From contig JAMLHI010000001.1 of NCBI GenBank assembly GCA_023957235.1, positions 496,001-560,000 on the forward strand: DNA of 64,000 bases, read 5' to 3'. The DNA comes from Chitinophagales bacterium. GTDB taxonomy: Bacteria > Bacteroidota > Bacteroidia > Chitinophagales > JADIYW01. The translations under genes and the position numbers were made by a program. Positions within the stretch are counted from its first letter, which is position 1; the number at the start of each line of letters is the position of its first letter. Below the pieces are notes generated by a model. It saw nothing but the letters and a program-made list of their open reading frames with translations. It searched no databases and was not told the origin of the DNA. Shown here piece by piece: positions 1 through 7,943 of this stretch.

Positions 1-973
1 TAGCGGCGATTTTTGCAATTGGGTAGCCTGTTGCTTTAGAGGCAAGAGCAGATGAACGAGAAACTCTTGGGTTGATTTCAATCACAATGATTTGCTCTGT
101 CTCAGGATCTACTGCAAATTGCACATTACAGCCACCTGCAAAATTCCCTAGATTTCTCATCAAGGTAATTGACTGGCTTCTAAGCTTTTGGAAGACAGTG
201 TCAGGTAGAGTCATTGCTGGGGCAACTGTAATCGAATCCCCAGTATGAACACCCATTGGGTCAAGATTTTCTACTGTACAGATAATCACAACATTATCGT
301 TGGTATCTCTCAGCAATTCCAATTCAAACTCTTTCCAGCCTAATACCGCCTTGTCAATCAATACTTCATGAATAGGGGAAGCTTTTAGACCTCTAGACAA
401 TAGGGGTTCAAATTCTTCTGCTTTGTAAACTATACTACCTCCTGTCCCACCAAGAGTAAATGAAGGTCTGATGACCAGAGGAAATCCTAGCTTTTGTGCT
501 GCATCCTTTCCTTCCAACATTGAATTGGCAACAATTGAGGGTGCAACTTCTAAACCTAAGTTGATGCAATACTCTCTAAACAACTCTCTGTCTTCTGTAG
601 TGTCAATTGTTTTAAGATCGACCCCAATCACTTTTACTCCATATTTCTCCCAAAGACCTACCTCAGCGGCTTCCATACAGAGGTTGAGAGCAGTCTGGCC
701 GCCCATAGTAGGAAGAACACTGTCAATATTACGTTCTTGTAGTATCTGCTCAATAGATTCTATAGTCAAAGGTAAAAGATAGATATTGTCAGCTGTTACC
801 TCATCGGTCATAATCGTTGCAGGATTGGAATTAATGAGAGAGACCTCTATCCCTTCTTCCCTTAAGGATCTAGAAGCTTGAGAGCCAGAGTAATCAAATT
901 CACAGGCCTGACCTATAACAATAGGACCGCTACCTATAATCAGTACGGATTTTATTGAGTTATCTTTTGGCAT
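1..973 (-). CDS. carB: Carbamoyl-phosphate synthase large subunit, N-terminal part (cut by window edge)
   Basis: Makes carbamoyl phosphate from ammonia (from the small subunit), bicarbonate and ATP for arginine and pyrimidine synthesis in the cytoplasm. The reading frame opens with MPKDNSIKSVLIIGSGPIVI, followed by GQACEFDYSGSQA, the N-terminal dinucleotide-like signature of CarB. Further on come MGGQTALN, GGTGGSIV, the LEVEL-type KEFELELLRD block and EINPRVSRSSALASKATGYP, all in the order of the first ATP-grasp (carboxyphosphate) domain. About 324 of a usual 1070 residues are present; the 3' part lies left of the window. The ATG at 971-973 is the first start after a likely TATATTTG -7 box. 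The gene is divergent from the PKD protein. Family assignment is very secure. Confidence 0.97.
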   Translation of the reverse strand, partial: MPKDNSIKSVLIIGSGPIVIGQACEFDYSGSQASRSLREEGIEVSLINSNPATIMTDEVTADNIYLLPLTIESIEQILQERNIDSVLPTMGGQTALNLCMEAAEVGLWEKYGVKVIGVDLKTIDTTEDRELFREYCINLGLEVAPSIVANSMLEGKDAAQKLGFPLVIRPSFTLGGTGGSIVYKAEEFEPLLSRGLKASPIHEVLIDKAVLGWKEFELELLRDTNDNVVIICTVENLDPMGVHTGDSITVAPAMTLPDTVFQKLRSQSITLMRNLGNFAGGCNVQFAVDPETEQIIVIEINPRVSRSSALASKATGYPIAKIAA

Positions 974-1014
974 GGGTATAAAATGAGAAAGAATTAGACT
1001 TGAGTAAATCGGCG

Positions 1015-1022
1015 CAAATATA
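1015..1022 (-). promoter_or_regulatory. Bacteroidota-type -7 box before carB
   Basis: On the minus strand this reads TATATTTG, matching the TAnnTTTG -7 element of Bacteroidota housekeeping promoters. It sits about 40 bases before the carB ATG. I see no clear -33 TTTG at the expected distance, so this rests on the -7 box alone. Confidence 0.45.
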
Positions 1023-1130
1023 ATGGATTCTTATGTAAATTGGAATTATTTAAGATTAGATTTGCAGTATTTTCTGTTAAAGTTATATTACCCACTGTTT
1101 TGTTTGCTTTTTGATGCTGTGTTTTTAATT

Positions 1131-1138
1131 TAACTTTG
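1131..1138 (+). promoter_or_regulatory. -7 box before the PKD/CHU_C protein
   Basis: TAACTTTG fits TAnnTTTG. If it is the -7 element, transcription begins near 1145, which excludes the first ATG at 1143 and supports the ATG at 1161 as the translation start. A TTTG at 1103-1106 lies slightly too far upstream for an ideal -33 element. Confidence 0.4.
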
Positions 1139-1160
1139 AAAAATGTTTGATGGTTGTTTG

Positions 1161-4100
1161 ATGAAGAAAACACTTTTTTCTATATTATTATTCATTACTT
1201 GTCTGGCAAATTCTTCCAATTTTGCTTTTGCTGAACATTTGACAGGAGGTGAAATGAAATATCAATACATTTCTTCTTTACCTGGCAACAAGCAAATTTA
1301 TGCTATTGTAATCACAATTTATCGGGATGCCCTCGGATATGGGGCTGATTTTGACAATCCTTTATATCTTACAAGATATGATATGGATAATTATTCTATT
1401 AAGAATACAGAAGTCTATTTGGATAGAATAAATGTCAGTACACTTCCATTGAATGACTTGGGGTCTTGTGCGCGCAATATTCCTAATGTTAGAATTGAAA
1501 AAGCAATATATACCACTTATGATACTGTCAGCATAAATAATTACGGATATGTCTATGCTCATCAAAGATGTTGCCGTCCTTCTAATATAACAAATTTATA
1601 TAACCCTGGAGAACAAGGATCTACCTATTCAGTATATCTGACAAGACCAGCGATGTTAGCTAAAAATTCAAATGCAGAATTTCTTCAAGACCCACCATTA
1701 TTGGTATGTATCCAATCAAATTTTGAATATCAATTTAGTGCCACAGATAAAAATAGCCACCAACTCAAATATTATTTGTGTGAGCCTACAATAGGGGGAA
1801 ATAATTATGATAATGATGGTATTCGCCCAGTGACAGCATCTTCTCCTCCCTATTCTTCAGTTCATTACGGCAATAATTATTCTTCTTTGCAGCCTTTCGG
1901 TCAGAAAGTAGATGTAGTCCTTGACTCTAATAGTGGAATTCTAAGATTTAGACCTGATAGAGTAGGAATTTATACAGTGGCGGTATGTATAGAAGAATTG
2001 GATTCGCAAAACAAATCTTTAGGATTTACAAAAAGAGATATACAATTTAATGTTGCCAATTGTATCACAGCTTCCGCTTCTGCTTATATCGAAGCCAACC
2101 AGCCTTCAGAAGGAGTATTTGCTACTTGTAGAGGACGAGAAGTTTCTTTTAAAAATAATAGCACCGATGCCAAAACCTTTTATTGGGATTTCGGTGTCAA
2201 AGGTCTATCCAATGATACATCTACGTTAAAAGAGCCTATATATACTTATCCAGACTCAGGAACTTATCAGGTATCTCTCATCATTAACAAAGGAGAAACT
2301 TGTGCTGACACAGCCAATATTACGATAAATATTTATCCTACGTTAACTCCAAATTTTGATTTTAATATCCTATGCGAGAATAAACCTGTATCCTTCAAAA
2401 GCACATCTACTTCAACTATTGACCCTATTGTAAAATATACTTGGCTCAATAAGAAAGATACTTTATCTCAAAGCCAAAACGTAGCCCATACCTTCTCTGG
2501 CAAAGGACCTTTCCCTATTCAACTTCTTGTTGAAACTAAAAAAGGATGCCAAGATACGATTACAAAAATGGTTACACTTCCAGCTTTTAGCCCTTCAAAT
2601 TTTGACATTGTCGGAATACAAGCAAATGCTCAAGATATTTATGTAGTGTGTAATACACAGTCTAAAATATCTTTTAAAAATAATGCTAGTAATAATATAC
2701 CAGCTATATGGAAAATTGACAATAAGCAATTCACTGACCATTCAATTGATTACACATTTTCTAATATCGGAGATTATTATGTTCAACTCATACTTAATCC
2801 CAATACATCTTGCGCTGACACCTCCTCAAAATGGATAAAAGTCACACCATTACCTTCCCCATCATTTACAAGTCCTCCAATTTGTTTACACACTCCTCAG
2901 ATTCTACAAAATACTTCTAGCATTTCACAAGGAACTATCAACAGCTATTCGTGGAATATCCCCAATGTTGGTACTTTTTCTAATATTTCCCCAACATTTA
3001 CTTTTATAACAGCTGGCACATACAATGTAACTTTGAAAGCTACTAGCGATATGGGATGCACTGCGAGTATTACTCAGCCTATTGAAGTTCTTAAACCATC
3101 TATTGTAGATTTTGATTATAGTAATATTTGTTATAAAGCTCCCGTCTATTTTGAAGATAAAACAATATCTCCTTATGCTGATATCAAAAAATGGACATGG
3201 ACATTTGACAATTCAACAATAAAAAATGGGAAAAATACATCTTATACATTTTCCTCACCAGACACACATACGGTTAAGCTATTAGTAGAATCTTCAAATG
3301 GTTGTAAAGATTCGATTATTAAACAAATAGACATCTCTCCTGCTCCAATAGCAGATTTCATTTTAGATGGCGATGATTTGGGCAATCACAAATTTGTAAA
3401 ATGTGATGACACCTATAAAATTAATTTTTCAAATACTAGCCTTTATAATACTTCCAATTCATGGATTTTTGATAAATATGGCACAACAAAAGAGGTTTCT
3501 CCATCGTTTACTTTCCCAGATACTGGACATTATTTTGTTCAATTGATTATCAACGAAGGCTCTATTTGTAGTGATAGTCAAAAAATACAGATAGATGTCT
3601 TGCCAGATATCAAACCAGATTTTTCATATTCAACAGCTTGTGAGAAAAATGAAATTCAATTGAAAAATATTTCTCAAAGCACATTAAATGATATTGTCAG
3701 TTCAAATTGGACGTTTGATAACCAAGATAAAAAATCTGGAAATTTAGCTTCTTATATCTTTAATAATGATGGGCAACACACTATCATGCTCAAAATTCAA
3801 TCTCAAAGAGGTTGTATAGACTCTATTCAGAAATCAATAGATGTTTTTCCTCTGCCTATCGTTGATTTTGATTTTCCAGAGGCTTGTTTAAATCAGTCTA
3901 TGAAGATAAATAATACTTCAAAAGGAGTAGGGGCAAGCCAAATACAATCTTATTATTGGATTTTGAACAATACGACCTCTATCGAACAATATCCTTTTGT
4001 TACCTATGACAGTCCGGGAGTTTTCCCTATCAAGTTGAAAGCAACAACCGTAGAAGGATGTAAAGACAGCATTAGTAAGGATGTCCTTGTCAGAGATATA

Positions 4101-4835
4101 GTTGTACCTATCATAGACCCTTCAAAACTTTCATCATGTCAATATGATTGGGTGATTTTTGATGGGACTCATTCTACTGGAAATTATCAATATTATAGTT
4201 GGGATTTTGGCAATGGTCAAGTTTCTAATTCAGGGAAAGATAGTGTTCAATATTTGGCTGGAGGAGATTATCATATCTCTCTCATGCTTACTGATAAATT
4301 ATGTGGAGAATTTACTTCAGAGTCAGAATTCAAAATCACTACAGCTCCAGTCATAGACATAGGAGATGATTTTGCATTATGTCCCTTGCTGACAAAACCT
4401 ATCTCACTGTCAAGTGATATTTTAAATCTAGATAGTGTCGTATGGAATTCTGGAGAAAATAATATTTGGGAGATTATCGCCAATGGCAATTCAGGGACTG
4501 TTATAGTAGAAACCTATTACAAGGAATGTCATATTTCAGACACACTACAAATCATACCTAAGTGTGATATTAATGCACCTCAGGCATTTTCACCTAATGG
4601 AGATGGTCAGAATGACTACTTCAATCTTATTCCAGATAATGTACAATCTTTCGAATTATCCTTATTTAATAGATGGGGTCAACTAATTTTTCAGACCAAT
4701 AATCTTTCGCAATCTTGGGATGGCACTTTTCAAGGACTGGGCCAACCCATGGACAATTACACTTATTATGCTAGAGGGATAAATATAGATGGTACTGAGT
4801 TTGCAATTCAAGGAGTAGTCTTACTTGTCAGGTAA
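1161..4835 (+). CDS. Large secreted PKD-repeat protein with type IX secretion type B (CHU_C) tail
   Basis: A 1224-residue exported protein, probably an adhesin or cell-surface structural protein. It starts MKKTLFSILLFITCLANSSN, a typical signal peptide. An N-terminal region of about 300 residues is followed by a run of Ig-like PKD domains recognisable by repeated tryptophan cores (FYWDFG, YTWLNK, WTWTFD, YYWILN, YSWDFG) and YxFxxxGxY strands, with a cysteine pair near most domain borders. The last ~85 residues, starting PQAFSPNGDGQNDYFNL and containing LFNRWGQLIF, are the gliding-motility CHU_C domain used as a type B signal for the type IX secretion system. I chose the second methionine because it begins the signal peptide and lies after the probable promoter. 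Ligand unknown. Confidence 0.9.
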   Translation: MKKTLFSILLFITCLANSSNFAFAEHLTGGEMKYQYISSLPGNKQIYAIVITIYRDALGYGADFDNPLYLTRYDMDNYSIKNTEVYLDRINVSTLPLNDLGSCARNIPNVRIEKAIYTTYDTVSINNYGYVYAHQRCCRPSNITNLYNPGEQGSTYSVYLTRPAMLAKNSNAEFLQDPPLLVCIQSNFEYQFSATDKNSHQLKYYLCEPTIGGNNYDNDGIRPVTASSPPYSSVHYGNNYSSLQPFGQKVDVVLDSNSGILRFRPDRVGIYTVAVCIEELDSQNKSLGFTKRDIQFNVANCITASASAYIEANQPSEGVFATCRGREVSFKNNSTDAKTFYWDFGVKGLSNDTSTLKEPIYTYPDSGTYQVSLIINKGETCADTANITINIYPTLTPNFDFNILCENKPVSFKSTSTSTIDPIVKYTWLNKKDTLSQSQNVAHTFSGKGPFPIQLLVETKKGCQDTITKMVTLPAFSPSNFDIVGIQANAQDIYVVCNTQSKISFKNNASNNIPAIWKIDNKQFTDHSIDYTFSNIGDYYVQLILNPNTSCADTSSKWIKVTPLPSPSFTSPPICLHTPQILQNTSSISQGTINSYSWNIPNVGTFSNISPTFTFITAGTYNVTLKATSDMGCTASITQPIEVLKPSIVDFDYSNICYKAPVYFEDKTISPYADIKKWTWTFDNSTIKNGKNTSYTFSSPDTHTVKLLVESSNGCKDSIIKQIDISPAPIADFILDGDDLGNHKFVKCDDTYKINFSNTSLYNTSNSWIFDKYGTTKEVSPSFTFPDTGHYFVQLIINEGSICSDSQKIQIDVLPDIKPDFSYSTACEKNEIQLKNISQSTLNDIVSSNWTFDNQDKKSGNLASYIFNNDGQHTIMLKIQSQRGCIDSIQKSIDVFPLPIVDFDFPEACLNQSMKINNTSKGVGASQIQSYYWILNNTTSIEQYPFVTYDSPGVFPIKLKATTVEGCKDSISKDVLVRDIVVPIIDPSKLSSCQYDWVIFDGTHSTGNYQYYSWDFGNGQVSNSGKDSVQYLAGGDYHISLMLTDKLCGEFTSESEFKITTAPVIDIGDDFALCPLLTKPISLSSDILNLDSVVWNSGENNIWEIIANGNSGTVIVETYYKECHISDTLQIIPKCDINAPQAFSPNGDGQNDYFNLIPDNVQSFELSLFNRWGQLIFQTNNLSQSWDGTFQGLGQPMDNYTYYARGINIDGTEFAIQGVVLLVR

Positions 4836-4921
4836 GCCTTTAAAAAACAAAACCTGTTAAATATAAATTTTACCTATCTAAATATATAATTAATCAATTT
4901 TTTAATTCTTTAGTCTTTTCG

Positions 4922-4929
4922 TATTTTTG
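4922..4929 (+). promoter_or_regulatory. -7 box before the cytochrome c peroxidase gene
   Basis: TATTTTTG matches TAnnTTTG and lies 11 to 17 bases before the two possible ATG starts. It predicts transcription from about 4936 and so a very short leader. Confidence 0.4.
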
Positions 4930-4939
4930 TGACAATTTA

Positions 4940-6010
4940 ATGACTATGAGAAACATATATGCCATCCTTGCCATTATTTCATTTTCACTTTATGCTTGTG
5001 GAAATTTTGACGAGCAGAAGAAGCAAGATGAAGAGAAGTTTCAAAGTTCACAATATGATGTGAGCTTAGAAAAAGTAATGGGCGATTTTTTTAAGCCTAT
5101 TTATGGAGATAAAAATCTAAATTTAAGTGCTGATGCAAAAGTGAATTTAGGGTACCATTTGTATTATGATCCTAGATTATCAAAAAACAGTACTATCAGT
5201 TGTAATTCATGCCATAATCTGAGTACCTATGGGGTGGACAATGAAGCTACTTCTTTAGGAGATGATGGGCAAACTCGTGGTGGAAGAAACTCTCCAACTG
5301 TGTTGAATGCAGGAGATCATATTGCACAATTCTGGGATGGCAGAGCTGAGACTATTGAGGATCAAGCAGGTATGCCTATTACCAACCCTGTAGAAATGAT
5401 GATTCCCAATGAAGATTTTCTTGTTCAGAGATTAAGAGAAATAGATTTGTATAAAAAATTATTCAAGAGAGCATATCCAAAAGAAGTTCAGCCTATCACT
5501 TATGAGAATCTTAAGGTGGCAATTGGCGCATTTGAAAGAAAATTGGTAACTCCTTCACGTTTTGATGATTATTTAAGAGGAAATAAAGAAGCTTTGACAT
5601 TGCAAGAGAAAAAAGGAATGTTGTCTTTCATCAATGTAGGATGTACAACATGTCATACCGGACCTTTACTTGGAGCGACTATGTTCCAAAAATTTGGAGT
5701 TTTTCATAATTATTGGGCTTTGACAAAATCTCCAAATATTGACAACGGAGTATTTGATGTCATTAAAGAAGAGGATAAAAAATTTGTTTTCAAGGTTCCT
5801 TCTTTAAGAAATATTGAGCATACTGGACCTTATTTTCACGATGGGAGTGTCAAATCCTTGGAAGATGCTGTCAAAATCATGGCAACATTACAATTAAATT
5901 ATAAACTCAGCCCTGAAGAAACAGAGAACATTGTAGCATTTTTAAAATCTCTTAGCGGAGAAGTCCCTAATGCTGCAAAGCAAATTCCCTTTGCTATAGC
6001 TCAGAAATAA
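4940..6010 (+). CDS. Di-haem cytochrome c peroxidase family lipoprotein
   Basis: Reduces hydrogen peroxide with electrons from c-type cytochromes, or is a MauG-like relative; acts outside the inner membrane. Two c-haem sites are visible: CNSCH at residues 88-92 and CTTCH at 235-239. The conserved stretches GDDGQTRGGRNSPTVLNA, FWDGRAETIEDQA, PSLRNIEHTGPYFHDG and a C-terminal IVAFLKSLSG are diagnostic of the CcpA family. The N-terminus MRNIYAILAIISFSLYAC ends in a lipobox (LYAC), so the protein is probably a periplasmic lipoprotein. The ATG at 4946 is equally likely as start, and better given the -7 box. A Rho-independent terminator follows, so it is likely a single-gene transcript. Confidence 0.93.
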   Translation: MTMRNIYAILAIISFSLYACGNFDEQKKQDEEKFQSSQYDVSLEKVMGDFFKPIYGDKNLNLSADAKVNLGYHLYYDPRLSKNSTISCNSCHNLSTYGVDNEATSLGDDGQTRGGRNSPTVLNAGDHIAQFWDGRAETIEDQAGMPITNPVEMMIPNEDFLVQRLREIDLYKKLFKRAYPKEVQPITYENLKVAIGAFERKLVTPSRFDDYLRGNKEALTLQEKKGMLSFINVGCTTCHTGPLLGATMFQKFGVFHNYWALTKSPNIDNGVFDVIKEEDKKFVFKVPSLRNIEHTGPYFHDGSVKSLEDAVKIMATLQLNYKLSPEETENIVAFLKSLSGEVPNAAKQIPFAIAQK

Positions 6011-6033
6011 TTGATAATCAATAAAAGTTTAAG

Positions 6034-6063
6034 GCATCTGAAAATTATCAGATGCTTTTTTTA
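6034..6063 (+). terminator. Intrinsic terminator after the peroxidase gene
   Basis: A perfect 7-bp stem, GCATCTG (6034-6040) with CAGATGC (6049-6055), an 8-base loop and a following run of T (6056-6061). Confidence 0.85.
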
Positions 6064-6153
6064 TTCATATAGGTTGTTTTCATAACAGAAAAGAAGCGTT
6101 TTTCTATTATTAATTATTAGAATTAAGTAGAATTGCAGAAACATTTCAATCTT

Positions 6154-7440
6154 ATGCAATCTTCTCCTCAAAAGATATGGCTTTTAGTATTGGTTGCCTC
6201 TCTAGGATATTTTGTAGATATCTATGATTTGATTCTTTTCAATGTCATAAAAAAGGAAAGTATCATGGACTTGTTTGGACATTTGCCAATGGAGACGCTG
6301 ATTGCTTATGAAATGAATTTATTCAGCTATCAGATGATAGGCATGTTAGTAGGAGGTATTCTATGGGGAATATGGGGCGATAAAAAAGGACGTGTCTCTG
6401 TCATGTTTGGCTCTATTACTATGTATTCATTAGCTAATATTGCCAATGCATTTGCAACAGACTTTACTACATATAGCATTTTACGTTTTGTGGCAGGTCT
6501 TGGATTAGCAGGTGAGCTAGGGGCTGGAGTAACATTGGTTGTAGAGTCTATGAGTAAGAAAAATCGAGGTTGGGGGACAATGATTATTGTTACAGTAGGG
6601 GTTTGCGGTGCAGTTGTTGCCTCTCTAGTAGGTACAGAAGGACATATTATTGCAGATTGGATATATCCATTGACAGGAATAAAATTTTTAAGTTGGCAAG
6701 TAGCCTATCTGATGGGTGGAATCATGGGATTAATGCTATTAGTGATGAGAGCAGGAGCATTAGAGTCGGGAATGTTCAGAAATATCCAAGCAAAAGATTC
6801 TATTTCTAAAGGGAATATTGCTTTATTCATTAGAGATAAAAAGAGATTTTTTAAATATATTAATTCTATTTTGATAGGATTGCCAATATGGATGGTCGTA
6901 GGAATTCTTGTTGCTCAATCTGACAAAATCGCTTTAGCATTGGGTGTAGAAGGTGAAGTCAAAGTCAGTGACAGTATCATGTTTGCTTATATAGGTTTGT
7001 CAATTGGAGATTTCTCAAGTGGATTTTTTAGTCAAATTTTTAAAACACGTAAAAAGATTATTCTAGCCTTTCAAGTGATATTGTTCACTATTTGTATCGT
7101 CTATCTTTTCAATAAAAATGTAAGTGTTACCTATTTCAAAGTAATGTGCTTATTGTTAGGATTTGCATCAGGCTATTGGGCTTTATTTGTTACCAATGCT
7201 GCTGAGCAATTTGGCACTAATATCAGATCTTTAGCTTCCAATACCGTACCAAATTTTGTTCGAGGAGCCGTCTGGCCTATTTCAGAATTATTCAAGTCAA
7301 TGTTACCTAAAGACGATCCTATTTCAGGTATATTGTCTGCTTCCATATCTATCACTTTTGCAGTCTTTATTGTTGCATTTATTGCGACTTATTTTACAGA
7401 AGAAACATTTGGTAAGGAACTCAACTACGTCGAAGAGTAG
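6154..7440 (+). CDS. Major facilitator superfamily transporter
   Basis: A 428-residue inner-membrane carrier with about twelve hydrophobic segments. The loop after the second segment has WGIWGDKKGRVSVMFGS, the GDxxGRR-type MFS signature, and the second-half equivalent is weak. The sequence order (long first periplasmic loop, FVAGLGLAGELGAG in segment four) resembles the sugar-phosphate/metabolite-H+ symporter group, but the substrate cannot be told. A TTG at 6133 is in frame, but the ATG at 6154 places the first helix normally and is preferred. It follows the terminator of the peroxidase gene, so it is separately transcribed. Confidence 0.88.
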   Translation: MQSSPQKIWLLVLVASLGYFVDIYDLILFNVIKKESIMDLFGHLPMETLIAYEMNLFSYQMIGMLVGGILWGIWGDKKGRVSVMFGSITMYSLANIANAFATDFTTYSILRFVAGLGLAGELGAGVTLVVESMSKKNRGWGTMIIVTVGVCGAVVASLVGTEGHIIADWIYPLTGIKFLSWQVAYLMGGIMGLMLLVMRAGALESGMFRNIQAKDSISKGNIALFIRDKKRFFKYINSILIGLPIWMVVGILVAQSDKIALALGVEGEVKVSDSIMFAYIGLSIGDFSSGFFSQIFKTRKKIILAFQVILFTICIVYLFNKNVSVTYFKVMCLLLGFASGYWALFVTNAAEQFGTNIRSLASNTVPNFVRGAVWPISELFKSMLPKDDPISGILSASISITFAVFIVAFIATYFTEETFGKELNYVEE

Positions 7441-7591
7441 ATTTATTAGGGTATAATAAAACTCATTTAAACTTTCAACAAGATTAGGGCATAAGCTAAA
7501 TAATGCCAATTTAACCAATGGTTATCACTTGTATCAAATCGCATTAACTAATGACCGTCATTAGAAATATAGTCCTTTTGAACTTTTTGGG

Positions 7592-7822
7592 TTAATTATT
7601 CTCTTTTTGTTGTAGTCTCTGTTTTTGATAAAAGTATAACGAATGTATAGTTATAGCTATAAAAAACATGTTTACAACACCATGAATAAGTAATTCATTA
7701 TTAGTCAGTTCAACATTACTTAGATTTATCGTCCATAAATCAAACAATACCAACGATGCTGAGAAAAAAGCGGTCAATACATGACTTTTTACATACCTGT
7801 TTTTTCTAATCTCATTTTTCAC
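7592..7822 (-). CDS. Small two-helix membrane protein of unknown function
   Basis: A 76-residue protein with a basic N-terminus (MKNEIRKNRYVKSH), a first hydrophobic helix (VLTAFFSASLVLFDLWTI) and a second one (VVNMFFIAITIHSLYFY), ending in a charged QKQRLQQKENN tail. I recognise no family. It lies on the same strand 121 bases downstream of the type III res gene and could be the last gene of that locus or an unrelated orphan. No paralogue is seen in the window. Coding status is supported by the helix pattern and charge distribution only. Confidence 0.5.
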   Translation of the reverse strand: MKNEIRKNRYVKSHVLTAFFSASLVLFDLWTINLSNVELTNNELLIHGVVNMFFIAITIHSLYFYQKQRLQQKENN

Positions 7823-7943
7823 GCCTTCTTTTATTTAAATTTAGCAATTAAGTACTCCTAATCCAAAGGAGCAAGTAGCTATTAAAAACATTCCAAAAGG
7901 AGCTCCTTTCAAAATAAACATTCGTGAGTAAGTAGCGTGGGAT

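Noticed and set aside
471-782. 103-codon plus-strand ORF at the left end
   Set aside because: It is the antisense shadow of carB.
7865-7909. AAAGGAGC ... AAAGGAGCTCCTTT palindromes between res and the small membrane gene
   Set aside because: A 14-base palindrome without loop or clear T-run; not convincing as a terminator or operator from sequence alone.
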